From assembly GCA_034406715.1 (NCBI GenBank), contig CP137865.1:248001-312000 (forward strand): 64,000 nucleotides of DNA. The letters run 5' to 3'. The position numbers and the translations under genes are program-made. This DNA comes from Rhodotorula mucilaginosa (lineage: Eukaryota; Basidiomycota; Microbotryomycetes; Sporidiobolales; Sporidiobolaceae). Below, piece by piece: positions 26,501 through 37,831 of this stretch (positions are counted from its first letter, which is position 1; each line of letters starts with the position of its first letter). Under the pieces are notes generated by a model that did not search any database, had not been told where the DNA came from, and worked only from the letters and a program-made list of their open reading frames with translations.

Positions 26501-28713
26501 CGTTGGCCTCAACCGCTTGGTCCGCGAGCTGGTCGGTCGGATCCGCTCCGCTCGCTACTTCGGTACGGTTCGCGAGATTCTTCGCAAGGAGGGCGACGAC
26601 GAGGAGCTCGCCGTCCTCTCGTGCTGCGGTCACTTTGGTCCCGCCGCCGCAGTCAAAGCGGCAGTGCACCGGGGCAAGTGCATCGACGACTCGTGCGGCG
26701 CTCAGGTCTTCAATGAGAACGTCCTGACGGGCGAGGCGCTCGGAACCGACCGCAGCTCTGGCCACTACGGCTACAAGCTCGAGACGCTCGTGACGTTGAT
26801 CAAGCAGACCCCGAAGGACGACCGCGTCCTCGTCTTTGTGCAGTTCGAGGACCTCTTCGACAAGGTTCACGAGGCGCTCGCCCGCTACGAGATCCGCACC
26901 GAGATCCTGCAAGGCACCGCGGTTGCGCAGGCCAAGACTCTCACGTCGTTCCAGCAGAAGAAGGGCGCCAAGGTCCTCCTTCTCAAGGCGACCGATTCGT
27001 CCTCATCCGGAGCCAACTTGACGATGGCGAACTGGGCCTTCTTCGTGTCGCCGCTTTTGACCGACTCGAAGGCCAAGTACAAGGCGTAAGTCGAGCTTCC
27101 GCTTCACTTCGTGTATCGGTACTGACTTGTCTGGGAACCGTTTCAGTCTGTCGACTCAAGCGATCGGTCGTATTCACCGTTACGGCCAGGTCAAGACGGC
27201 CAAGATCGTGCACCTCCTCACGCACGAGACGAAGGACGTTCCGATCTACGCCAACATGAACGACCTCGCCGAGGACGACGTGCGCGGCTTGATCGCCAAG
27301 CGCAAAGAGATTGTGCCGCCGAAGCGCGAGCGCACCGGCGAGTATATCTGCCGCACGAAGAAGGAGTCCAAGAAGAAGGCGTCGCCTAAGAAGCAGAAGA
27401 AGGCTGCGAGCGACGACGAGGCGGAGGAGGAAGACGACGACGCGGACGAGGACGACAGCGATCCCGACAGCGACAACAGCCCGATTGCTCGCAAGCCCGC
27501 CGCGAAGCGCGCCACCAACGTCAAGAAGCCCGCTGGCCGGGGTGGGAAGAAGGCCCAGTCGATCGTCATTTCGGACGAAGAGAGTGAGGGCGAAATGTCG
27601 GCCGAAAGCAGCGAAGAAGAGGAGCCGGAGCTCTCGGACGATGAAGAGAGTAGCGAGGACGAACGGCCGAAGAAGGTGAGTCTGCCGCCGCCTTTTCTTT
27701 TCGACTCCCGCCGGCACTTGAGACTGATGACTCGGGTCCTTGCGAACAGAAGAAGGCCACCCAGATCAAGAAGAAGCCGGAGGACGACTACTCTGCCAGC
27801 GAGGATGAGGATCTCGCAGCCGCTGCCGCTTCGCCGTCTCGCAGGTTGCCGCGCCGGTCCGCTGCCGCCACGGCGAAGCCGATCATCATCGACTCGGAGG
27901 AGGAGGAGAGCGAAGACGACGAAGCGACGAAGGTTACGGCCACCAAACAGAAGTCTTCGGTTTCGGCAAGCAAGGCCAAGGGCAAGGCTCCCGCGGCTCA
28001 GGTGAGGCCCCATTCCGCTTTCAGGTGCTTGCGACCCATCGATTGACATGCTCGTATTCTCGCAGGACTCGAAGAAGCGACGTGTCATCGCAGACTCGGA
28101 CGATGAAGAGGACGAGGAGCCGGCAGCGCCAAAGTCTTCCTCGTCTCGCCCTAAAGCCGCCACCACCCCTGCTCCCAAGAAGGCCAAGACGTCGACTGTT
28201 CCCAAGGCGGCTACCTCTTCAAAGTCGTCGAAGACGACCAAGATCAGCGGTGTCTTTGACAGTCTCGAGATTCCGTCGCCGAAGGCCAAGAAGCAGGCGC
28301 AGCTGTACTCCTTCTGGAAGAAGGATCAGGCTGCCAAGGATGCAGCTCCGCCACCCGTTCGTGAGAACAAGCGCAAGGCCGAGGCTGACGCTCCGGCCGA
28401 GGACAAGGAGGCCGTCGTTCCGAAGAAGGCGAGGCAGGCCTCTCCGGCGGCCGAGGCTCCTCGCGAGGCCTCGGCGGCGCCGGCCGAAGCCGTCGCCGCT
28501 GACGACGTTGACGCCAGCGCTGGTGTCGAAGAAGCCGAGCAGGACTCGAACAAGGCTTCGACGCCTTCCGTCAACGGCAGCGACGAAACTTCGGGGAACG
28601 GCGACGCGGCGGTTGGTACCGCTCTCACTACGCCGGCCGACGAGCTCGACAAGCGTCTTGGTGACGACGTCGAAGAGGAGCTCGCCGAGGTGGCTGCGGA
28701 GGAGGAGGTTTGA
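20560..28713 (+). CDS. DNMT5: DNMT5-type DNA cytosine-5 methyltransferase fused to a RING/SNF2 ATPase
   Basis: ATP-dependent CpG methyltransferase that, in Cryptococcus, maintains methylation on hemimethylated DNA. Twelve exons join in phase (first 20560-20975; largest 22156-24158; last 28066-28713) to 2,453 residues, close to known DNMT5 length. Methyltransferase motifs: I at about 77-86 (VATMCSGTESP); IV with catalytic Cys at about 167 (IAGTSCVDYSNLNNKQKG); VI (IILENV, about 205-210); VIII (HTRTRGY); X (GNAMSSTVVGTAML, about 477). A Cys-rich cluster follows at about 577-602 (CSCEGRED...CASCGHSTC). SNF2 part: Walker A VADAVGYGKTAITLG (about 1222), DEAH-box equivalent VVLDEFSY (about 1455), RWILSGTPPL, a RING-like insert (LSCCGHF...CIDDSCG, about 1822-1855), and helicase motif VI QAIGRIHRYGQ (about 1985). 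The tail of about 450 residues is Lys/Ser/acid-rich. The N-terminus has only about 70 residues before motif I and no chromodomain, unlike the Cryptococcus enzyme. Confidence 0.95.
28294..28317 (+). other. Candidate PIP box in the DNMT5 tail
   Basis: Residues about 2315-2322 read QAQLYSFW, flanked by KK on both sides. This fits the PCNA-interacting pattern Q-x-x-[ILM]-x-x-[FYW]-[FYW], with Trp in the last place instead of the commoner Phe or Tyr. It sits in an otherwise disordered basic/acidic tail, the usual setting for PIP boxes. Seen directly; PCNA binding is inferred. Confidence 0.55.
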
Positions 28714-28996
28714 TTGGGGGTTTCCTTCGCTTGACGCTTGACGATTCTGTACCGGTACTCTCTTTTGGGCGCGTCTATCTCTCTCTCTCTTGCCTGTGTA
28801 TTGCGTCTCACATGTTCACTCTGCAATCTATCGCTTGCTTGCAACCATATCCAGCCGGAGGGACTTTGGTCGGAGATTGACGGAGTTAGGCGCTTCCGAG
28901 CTCAGACTCGCCCTTTTGATCTTTTGCACCGCCTCGTTCCCTTCTGATCCGTCTCCGCTTACACTCTGTCTAGCTACTAAGAGACTGGTTCCAGCG

Positions 28997-31362
28997 ATGT
29001 CGGCTACAGCTTCGCCAGTAGCGAGTACCTCGGCCGCGGCGATCGAAGCAAAGAAGCGCAAACGCAAGCGATCTCACCGCAAGAGCAACGGCAACGGCGG
29101 CGACGACAACGCTTCCACCGCAGCGCCTGCTGAGCCTAAGCAGCCCGAGCCGGCAGACGACGATGTCGAGCCGCTGATCGAGCCCGAGTTCGAGCCGGCA
29201 CCCGAAGAGACGGCGGCGGAGCGCAAGGCAAAGGCCAAAGACTTGAAGCGAAAGGGCAAGCAGGAGGGAGCGCCCGTCGCGTTCGAGACCGAGCAGGAGG
29301 GACACCAGGGCGCTGCGAACGGTACGGGGGACGCGGCGACCGACGCGCTCGCGCTCATGACGGGCGCAAAAGCCGCTCCGGAACCGAAAACGACCGAGTT
29401 CTCGTCGATCGACCTGAGCGAGGGGACGCGCAAGGCGATCGAGGGAATGGGCTTCAAGAACATGACCGAGGTGCAGGCACGGACGATTCCGCCTCTGTTG
29501 GCAGGCAAGGACGTTCTCGGCGCGGCCAAGACGGGTTCCGGCAAGACGCTCGCGTTCCTGATCCCGGCCGTCGAGATGCTCTACAAGCTCAAGTTCAAGC
29601 CGAGAAATGGTGGGTCTGATTCCTTTTGCTGGCTTTTGACGACGTGCAGTCCTCTGACTCGCGACCTCCATGCAGGAACCGGCGCCATCGTCGTCTCCCC
29701 GACGCGAGAGCTCGCCTTGCAGATCTTCGGAGTCGCCAAGGAGCTCTGCGAGCACCACAACCAGACTTTTGCGATCGTCATGGGCGGCGCGAACCGGAAG
29801 GCAGAGGCCGAGAAGCTCGCCAAGGGCGTCAACTTGCTCATCGCCACTCCGGGACGATTGCTCGACCACTTGCAGGTTCGTCTGCCGGGTCATCTCTCCG
29901 TGCGAAACCAATTCTGACATCATTTGCTTGCCACAGAACACGAAGGGATTTGTCTTCTCGAACTTGCGCGCTCTGATCATTGACGAGGCCGACCGGATTC
30001 TCGAAATCGGGTTCGAAGACGAGATGCGGCAAATCATCAACATCTTGCCGAAGGGTGCGTTCCAGGGGACCCACCATCGTCTCTTTCTGCAGAGAGACTG
30101 ACTGCCTCCACCTCGACTCACAGAGAACCGGCAGTCGATGCTCTTCTCGGCGACTCAGACGACCAAGGTCACCGACCTCGCCCGCATGTCGCTTCGTCCC
30201 GGACCTCTGTACATTAACGTCGACACCAAGAGCGAAACGTCGACGGCCAACAACCTCGAACAGGGTTACGTCGTCTGCGATTCGGACAAGCGGTTCCTGC
30301 TCCTGTTCAGCTTCCTCCGGAAAAACCTCAAGAAGAAGGTCATTGTCTTCTTCAGCAGTTGCAAGAGCGTGCAGTACCACGCCGAGCTGCTCAACTACAT
30401 CGACGTGCCGACGCTTGACCTCCATGTACGTCTCTTGCGTGCGTTCAAGTTCGGCATGTCGTACACGGTACTGACCCGGGTCATTCTCTACCGCTCAGGG
30501 CAAGCAAAAACAGCAGAAGCGGACAAACACCTTCTTCGAGTTCAGCAACTCGGAGAAGGGCATCCTCCTCTGTACGGACGTCGCCGCTCGAGGACTCGAC
30601 ATTCCGCGCGTCGACTGGATCATCCAGTTCGACCCGCCCGATGACCCTCGCGACTACATCCACCGCGTCGGTCGTACGGCTCGCGCCGGTAAGGAGGGCA
30701 AGTCGCTCTTGTTCTTGCTCCCTTCCGAACTGGGCTTCCTCCGATTCCTCAAGACGGCCAAGGTCCCCCTCAACGAGTACTCGTTCCCGTCCGACAAGAT
30801 CGCAAACGTGCAGGGCCAGGTGAGTCGAGCATGACGGGGTTCCTGTCCGACGCGATTTTCACACACGTGCTGACGTGAAACGCGTCGTCCTCCCCGCACC
30901 TTCCTCTCACAGCTCGAGAAGCTCATCGCCAAGAACTACTACCTCTCCCAAAGCGCTCGCGACGGCTTCCGCTCCTACATCCAGTCTTACGCCGCCTACT
31001 CGCTCAAGACCATCTTCGACGTCACGCAACTCGACCTCGCCAAGGTCGCCAAGGCGTTCGGTTTCACCACCCCTCCTTCCGTCAACATCAACATCGGCCG
31101 GAGTGCCAAGGGCAAGAAGCGCAAGGACCACAACGGCGTCGAGTCGGACATTGAGAACGCGAGCGACAGCGACGACGACCAGGAGGACGAGGCAGAGACG
31201 GAGCGAGAGCGGCGCGCCAAGATGGCCCGCCGCGGTGGTTCGAACCAGACCAAGCGTCGCGAGATCGAGGGTCGCAAGGCGGAGAAGGACTATTACCGCG
31301 AGCAAGGACGGGAGAAGCTGCAGAACAAGGGACGCGGACAGGGCACGCAGTGGTCGCGGTGA
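28997..31362 (+). CDS. HAS1: HAS1/DDX18 DEAD-box RNA helicase
   Basis: Nucleolar ATP-dependent RNA helicase needed for 40S and 60S ribosome assembly. Six exons (28997-29609, 29676-29875, 29937-30054, 30124-30425, 30499-30819, 30913-31362) join in phase to 667 residues. After a Lys/Arg- and acid-rich N-terminal tail come the Q-motif region [17 protein letters not shown], motif [10 protein letters not shown], Ia PTRELA, Ib [46 protein letters not shown] and [13 protein letters not shown]. The segment [17 protein letters not shown] and the C-terminal [20 protein letters not shown] (first part of the DUF4217 extension) are characteristic of Has1 rather than other DEAD-box proteins. The tail is basic. 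Convergent with the gene at 31621. Confidence 0.96.
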
Positions 31363-31620
31363 TGCGCTCGTCGAGACTTTTTGCTGTTGTACTTCTCCTC
31401 CCCTCCCCTGTGCTGCTTAGTGTACTCTTGTCGTCTGCATGTCGTCTCTTACAACAATCCCGCGGTTTGTTGCACGTCTCTGCCTGTGACGCCTCGCGTA
31501 GAGAGACTTTTGTGGTGAGAAGGTCAAAAGCAACGCCGAGTCCATTTCGTTCTGAAGGCTCCATCCACACTACAAGCTTCGTCCCCGTCTCTGCTGCGCT
31601 GCCCGAGCCGACCTGCAAGC

Positions 31621-32704
31621 CTAGTGCACGATCGTCGTGACTGAACCCGTCGGACTTGGCGCTCCGGCAACGGTGACGAACAGGCTGCCAGAGGTAGGGA
31701 GCGACGTCGAGCTCGAGTAGACGGTGAGAGGGGACGACGACAGACTGGCTGGTGCTCCGGTCCCCAGAGTGCCGACGGGAGAAGTCGGGCTCTGGCTTCC
31801 TGGAGCGGGACCGAGGGACGGCGTGGCAGGGACGAAAACACTCGGCGTCGTGAAGAACGGATCGGCGCCGAGTGCAGCAGTCGGGCCTATCGAAGGCTGT
31901 GTCAGCTTTTTCGTTGCGACAGAACGAAGTTGGATTGCTCACTCTGGCGAGAGTCGCTGTGCACGACTGCGGTCTGCGCATCGACCGTCGAGAGCTTGAA
32001 GATCCTTGGGCCAGTTGAAGTCGGACTGTGTTTCCTCGACGGCTTTCCCCCTATCGGGGGGCATACCGAGTCAGCTGCGAGCGGTACACGGAAAAGTCTT
32101 CTGGAGAGAGAACTTGCCGCCGAATCCCATTCCGAGTCGCGAATCCTGGCCGAAAACGCCTTCTGGTGCAGCGCCTTCCGCCGTTCCGTCGTCTCCCATG
32201 CTTGAACCAGCTGGCGGCTGGAGCGATGCGTCATCGTTACTCGAACTGAGATCAAGAACGTTTTCGGATCCTCCGATGGCTTCCGAGACACGATTCAAGT
32301 CGTCCAAGGCCGAATTGTCGTCTGGGGAGCAGCAAACGGTCAGCAGGATCTACCGCACCCTGTGCAGTCGGCGATCGGTACCTGCTTACCTTGGGCGGTA
32401 CCGTTCTGCCTCTTAAAGAGCGAACGTCCCGAGGTGCCGAAGACGAGACGAGGATTGCGGCCAAATCCAAAAGCCGACTTTTCAAGTCCCGCGCCGACGT
32501 CGAGGTTTCCGGCACCGACAGCGAGTGAACCCATGGAAAGGACGTCGCTAAAGTCCACCAGATCTGTCACCAGAGTGACCGTTATAAGCGCGCCGCTTTT
32601 CCCGAGCTCGCTTCTTGCCCGGCAGGTGGGAAGAGGGCTTACGTGAGTGGTGGGAGGTTGACAAAGGAGGAGAGAGGAGAGTGATGAGATTCGAGAAGGC
32701 CCAT
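31621..32704 (-). CDS. Unknown protein with Ser/Thr/Pro-rich C-terminus; first exon inside the tandem array
   Basis: I do not recognise this gene. Five exons join with consistent phase: a possible first exon 32643-32704 (MGLLESHHSPLSSFVNLPPL), then DVLSMGSLAVGAGNLDVGAG...GRSLFKRQNGT, then a segment rich in Asp/Ser/Gly (LDDLNRVSEAIGG; PPAGSSMGDDGT), then PRIFKLSTVDAQTAVVH, and a last exon (31621-31886) rich in Ser/Thr/Pro/Gly with many possible O-glycosylation sites. There is a Lys-Arg site (FKRQ) that Kex2-like proteases could cut. No signal peptide or transmembrane segment is evident in the exons found, so secretion is uncertain. The first exon falls within the repeat unit and its 3' edge coincides with the array boundary at 32643, so the true start may lie elsewhere. 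Confidence 0.45.
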
Positions 32705-33408
32705 TTTCCCGCAGTCGACGTCCGTCACCCTACAGACAGCGCAGGAAAGCTTCGTCCTGCGACGCAAGAGAGCATTCAGAGACTAGTCTTGCAGGTCCGG
32801 TTCCGGCTGAGAAAGAAATGAGTAAGATGGAAATACTGAAATCGAGGACTTCCTCCCCTTTCCAAAAGGATCAAGGCATAGTCGTGAAGAGCAAGCAGTG
32901 ACGAGTGCTTGGTCGCAGAAGGCCCTCCTGCTCAGATCACTCTCATTCTCTGCAGATTCACGAGCATAGCTGACGAGGCCGAGCGGCCTCTCGGAAAACT
33001 CTCGTGAAACCTCTCCTCCTCTTCCTCCCCACCTTACAACCTTCACGGCATCCAACATCTCTAGGATCGACTTACGCTGTCTCGTTTAGACTACGGCATC
33101 GATCCTGCGAGCTACATCCGAGCGGCGAACATAAAAGGTTCATCAAGAGGAAAGGAAAATCTAGAGGGGAGCCCAAACGAGGAGGGTTATGAGAGGGGAG
33201 GGGAATTAAGAGCGAAGTCACATCACAACGAATCGAGAGTAGTAAGATGGTAACAGGTTGTGCAAAGTCGGGTGTGATGAAGATGAAGGTATGCAGAGGA
33301 GGCCCAAAAAGAGTTACGAAAAGGCGAAAAGGGGAGAGAAAGGATGAGAGCGAGGGCCCTCTATCCCGGCAATCAAACGCCGGAAGCGAATCCGATGAGT
33401 CTCGGAGA

Positions 33409-33817
33409 CTATTGGTCGACCTCTCGAGGCGTAAACTTCAGGCGGCACTGATCCTTGGGGAACAGAGTGGCGATGATCTGGATTTCCTCAGACTCTGGCG
33501 TCTTTTCATGAACCCAGTCCATGAGGCCGGCGGCGGTCCCGATTGTCGCACACATGTGGTGATATACATAGCTCTGACCTGTATTTTCAGTCCAACAAGA
33601 GTCAGCAGGGAGGAGAACCTTGAGGGCGAAGAAGGGGCGGAGTCCTTCCCCTCCTTCCAAAATCACCAAAAACGGCCTTACCGATGCACTTGTGCGCCCC
33701 CGCACCGAATACGAGCCAATTTTTCGAGTCGGATCCGTCTGAGTTGGCCCCGCCCGGCATAAAGCGCTCCGGGATGAAGGATTCCGGGTCCGGGTAGACT
33801 TCGGGGTCGTGCAGAGA
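33409..33817 (-). pseudogene. Duplicated ERG5 terminal exons, copy 1
   Basis: Carries the haem-binding exon (SLHDPEVYPDPESFIPERFM through FGAGAHKCIG), its GTAAGG donor, the acceptor and the last exon ending REVDQ and a stop. All splice signals, including the upstream GCAG acceptor, are kept, so it could serve as an alternative 3' end, but it lacks the rest of ERG5. Confidence 0.85.
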
Positions 33818-33854
33818 CTGCGGCAGCTGGAATCCGGACTGAAAATGTCAAGTT

Positions 33855-33910
33855 CTCAAGTCTTGATTAACATTTTCCAGGCCTCAAGTCTTGATTAACA
33901 TTTTCCAGGC
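33855..33910. repeat. 28-base direct repeat x2 in spacer of unit 1
   Basis: Two perfect adjacent copies of a 28-base AT-rich motif beginning CTCAAGTCTTGATTAAC. The same pair is at 35594-35649; unit 3 has one copy. Confidence 0.95.
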
Positions 33911-35147
33911 CAACAGAGGTTCAACTAAACTTCAGCCGTCCATCGATGAAGGCTACAATACGGGAGAGCATGTCCCGTTCAATTATTTTCACCTTCCCCT
34001 CTCCCGCAGCTTGCTAATGCCGCGTTTGTCCAGAATCCATAACCTCTACATTCGTTGGACATGACAGGCTGAGATTCCAGAGAATCATGCCAAGACCAAG
34101 CGGCGTTGTTGTGGCGTTTTCTTCCCCAACGCTGGGAAGCTCAGGAAACGAGGCTCTTCGAGCTGTGCAAATTCTCTTCAAATGCCCTCTCCGATCTCTC
34201 TTAGCTCACGCGACACACACTCGAATTGATGCCTGCCGCTGGTACAGTTTCCGTCTGTATTCCTACAATTTGGTAACCTGCCTCATCTCTCCCTCAGTTT
34301 TCCAGCAGCTTTACCTCTTAGGCAAACACTGCTGTTTGCGGCCGTTGTAGCAAGCATGCGTAATGCTCACAGCGGATAGTTGTGAGTGGTGGGAGGTTGA
34401 CAAAGGAGGAGAGAGGAGAGTGATGAGATTCGAGAAGGCCCATTTTCCCGCAGTCGACGTCCGTCACCCTACAGACAGCGCAGGAAAGCTTCGTCCTGCG
34501 ACGCAAGAGAGCATTCAGAGACTAGTCTTGCAGGTCCGGTTCCGGCTGAGAAAGAAATGAGTAAGATGGAAATACTGAAATCGAGGACTTCCTCCCCTTT
34601 CCAAAAGGATCAAGGCATAGTCGTGAAGAGCAAGCAGTGACGAGTGCTTGGTCGCAGAAGGCCCTCCTGCTCAGATCACTCTCATTCTCTGCAGATTCAC
34701 GAGCATAGCTGACGAGGCCGAGCGGCCTCTCGGAAAACTCTCGTGAAACCTCTCCTCCTCTTCCTCCCCACCTTACGACCTTCACGGCATCCAACATCTC
34801 TAGGATCGACTTACGCTGTCTCGTTTAGACTACGGCATCGATCCTGCGAGCTACATCCGAGCGGCGAACATAAAAGGTTCATCGAGAGGAAAGGAAAATC
34901 TAGAGGGGAGCCCAAACGAGGAGGGTTATGAGAGGGGAGGGGAATTAAGAGCGAAGTCACATCACAACGAATCGAGAGTAGTAAGATGGTAACAGGTTGT
35001 GCAAAGTCGGGTGTGATGAAGATGAAGGTATGCAGAGGAGGCCCAAAAAGAGTTACGAAAAGGCGAAAAGGGGAGAGAAAGGATGAGAGCGAGGGCCCTC
35101 TATCCCGGCAATCAAACGCCGGAAGCGAATCCGATGAGTCTCGGAGA

Positions 35148-35556
35148 CTATTGGTCGACCTCTCGAGGCGTAAACTTCAGGCGGCACTGATCCTTGGGGA
35201 ACAGAGTGGCGATGATCTGGATTTCCTCAGACTCTGGCGTCTTTTCATGAACCCAGTCCATGAGGCCGGCGGCGGTCCCGATTGTCGCGCACATGTGGTG
35301 ATATACATAGCTCTGACCTGTATTTTCAGTCCAACAAGAGTCAGCAGGGAGGAGAACCTTGAGGGCGAAGAAGGGGCGGAGTCCTTCCCCTCCTTCCAAA
35401 ATCACCAAAAACGGCCTTACCGATGCACTTGTGCGCCCCCGCACCGAATACGAGCCAATTTTTCGAGTCGGATCCGTCTGAGTTGGCCCCGCCCGGCATA
35501 AAGCGCTCCGGGATGAAGGATTCCGGGTCCGGGTAGACTTCGGGGTCGTGCAGAGA
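35148..35556 (-). pseudogene. Duplicated ERG5 terminal exons, copy 2
   Basis: Same two exons and splice signals as copy 1, with no coding change from the intact gene seen by eye. Confidence 0.85.
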
Positions 35557-35593
35557 CTGCGGCAGCTGGAATCCGGACTGAAAATGTCAAGTT

Positions 35594-35649
35594 CTCAAGT
35601 CTTGATTAACATTTTCCAGGCCTCAAGTCTTGATTAACATTTTCCAGGC
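35594..35649. repeat. 28-base direct repeat x2 in spacer of unit 2
   Basis: Same pair of 28-base motifs as in unit 1. Confidence 0.95.
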
Positions 35650-36120
35650 CAACAGAGGTTCAACTAAACTTCAGCCGTCCATCGATGAAGGCTACAATAC
35701 GGGAGAGCATGTCCCGTTCAATTATTTTCACCTTCCCCTCTCCCGCAGCTTGCTAATGCCGCGTTTGTCCAGAATCCATAACCTCTACATTCGTTGGACA
35801 TGACAGGCTGAGATTCCAGAGAATCATGCCAAGACCAAGCGGCGTTGTTGTGGCGTTTTCTTCCCCAACGCTGGGAAGCTCAGGAAACGAGGCTCTTCGA
35901 GCTGTGCAAATTCTCTTCAAATGCCCTCTCCGATCTCTCTTAGCTCACGCGACACACACTCGAATTGATGCCTGCCGCTGGTACAGTTTCCGTCTGTATT
36001 CCTACAATTTGGTAACCTGCCTCATCTCTCCCTCAGTTTTCCAGCAGCTTTACCTCTTAGGCAAACACTGCTGTTTGCGGCCGTTGTAGCAAGCATGCGT
36101 AATGCTCACAGCGGATAGTT

Positions 36121-37831
36121 GTGAGTGGTGGGAGGTTGACAAAGGAGGAGAGAGGAGAGTGATGAGATTCGAGAAGGCCCATTTTCCCGCAGTCGACGTC
36201 CGTCACCCTACAGACAGCGCAGGAAAGCTTCGTCCTGCGACGCAAGAGAGCATTCAGAGACTAGTCTTGCAGGTCCGGTTCCGGCTGAGAAAGAAATGAG
36301 TAAGATGGAAATACTGAAATCGAGGACTTCCTCCCCTTTCCAAAAGGATCAAGGCATAGTCGTGAAGAGCAAGCAGTGACGAGTGCTTGGTCGCAGAAGG
36401 CCCTCCTGCTCAGATCACTCTCATTCTCTGCAGATTCACGAGCATAGCTGACGAGGCCGAGCGGCCTCTCGGAAAACTCTCGTGAAACCTCTCCTCCTCT
36501 TCCTCCCCACCTTACAACCTTCACGGCATCCAACATCTCTAGGATCGACTTACGCTGTCTCGTTTAGACTACGGCATCGATCCTGCGAGCTACATCCGAG
36601 CGGCGAACATAAAAGGTTCATCAAGAGGAAAGGAAAATCTAGAGGGGAGCCCAAACGAGGAGGGTTATGAGAGGGGAGGGGAATTAAGAGCGAAGTCACA
36701 TCACAACGAATCGAGAGTAGTAAGATGGTAACAGGTTGTGCAAAGTCGGGTGTGATGAAGATGAAGGTATGCAGAGGAGGCCCAAAAAGAGTTACGAAAA
36801 GGCGAAAAGGGGAGAGAAAGGATGAGAGCGAGGGCCCTCTATCCCGGCAATCAAACGCCGGAAGCGAATCCGATGAGTCTCGGAGACTATTGGTCGACCT
36901 CTCGAGGCGTAAACTTCAGGCGGCACTGATCCTTGGGGAACAGAGTGGCGATGATCTGGATTGCCTCAGACTCTGGCGTCTTTTCATGAACCCAGTCCAT
37001 GAGGCCGGCGGCGGTCCCGATTGTCGCGCACATGTGGTGATATACATAGCTCTGACCTGTATTTTCAGTCCAACAAGAGTCAGCAGGGAGGAGAACCTTG
37101 AGGGCGAAGAAGGGGCGGAGTCCTTCCCCTCCTTCCAAAATCACCAAAAACGGCCTTACCGATGCACTTGTGCGCCCCCGCACCGAATACGAGCCAATTT
37201 TTCGAGTCGGATCCGTCTGAGTTGGCCCCGCCCGGCATAAAGCGCTCCGGGATGAAGGATTCCGGGTCCGGGTAGACTTCGGGGTCGTGCAGAGACTGCG
37301 GCAGCTGGAATCCGGACTGAAAATGTCAAGTTCTCAAGTCTTGATTAACATTTTCCAGGCCAACAGAGGTTCAACTAAACTTCAGCCGTCCATCGATGAA
37401 GGCTACAATACGGGAGAGCATGTCCCGTTCAATTATTTTCACCTTCCCCTCTCCCGCAGCTTGCTAATGCCGCGTTTGTCCAGAATCCATAACCTCTACA
37501 TTCGTTGGACATGACAGGCTGAGATTCCAGAGAATCATGCCAAGACCAAGCGGCGTTGTTGTGGCGTTTTCTTCCCCAACGCTGGGAAGCTCAGGAAACG
37601 AGGCTCTTCGAGCTGTGCAAATTCTCTTCAAATGCCCTCTCCGATCTCTCTTAGCTCACGCGACACACACTCGAATTGATGCCTGCCGCTGGTACAGTTT
37701 CCGTCTGTATTCCTACAATTTGGTAACCTGCCTCATCTCTCCCTCAGTTTTCCAGCAGCTTTACCTCTTAGGCAAACACTGCTGTTTGCGGCCGTTGTAG
37801 CAAGCATGCGTAATGCTCACAGCGGATAGTT
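36121..37831. repeat. Array unit 3, 28 bases shorter
   Basis: Same as unit 1 at the two alternating sites. It has only one copy of the 28-base repeat in the spacer, which explains the 1711-base length. One private T-to-G change near 36963 replaces Glu by Ala in the ERG5-derived C-terminal segment. Confidence 0.9.
36887..37295 (-). pseudogene. Duplicated ERG5 terminal exons, copy 3
   Basis: Same two exons. One residue differs from the intact gene in the C-terminal segment (TPESEAIQ instead of TPESEEIQ). Confidence 0.85.

Larger units (their letters stand above)
32643..34381. repeat. Array unit 1
   Basis: Core 32643-33821, spacer 33822-34381. It shares the A variants (CA for CG near 33036 and 33145) with unit 3. 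Private change: CA for CG near 33550. Confidence 0.9.
34382..36120. repeat. Array unit 2
   Basis: Core 34382-35560 and spacer to 36120. It shares the CG variants near 34775 and 34884 with the fourth, partial copy. I found no private change by eye. Confidence 0.9.

Noticed and set aside
25257-26912. 551-codon open frame antisense to the SNF2 part of DNMT5
   Set aside because: Same reason: a codon-bias shadow of conserved helicase sequence.
33247-33762. 171-codon plus-strand frame repeated in all array copies
   Set aside because: It lies antisense across the ERG5 terminal exons and its downstream region, with no recognisable domain; conservation comes from the duplication.
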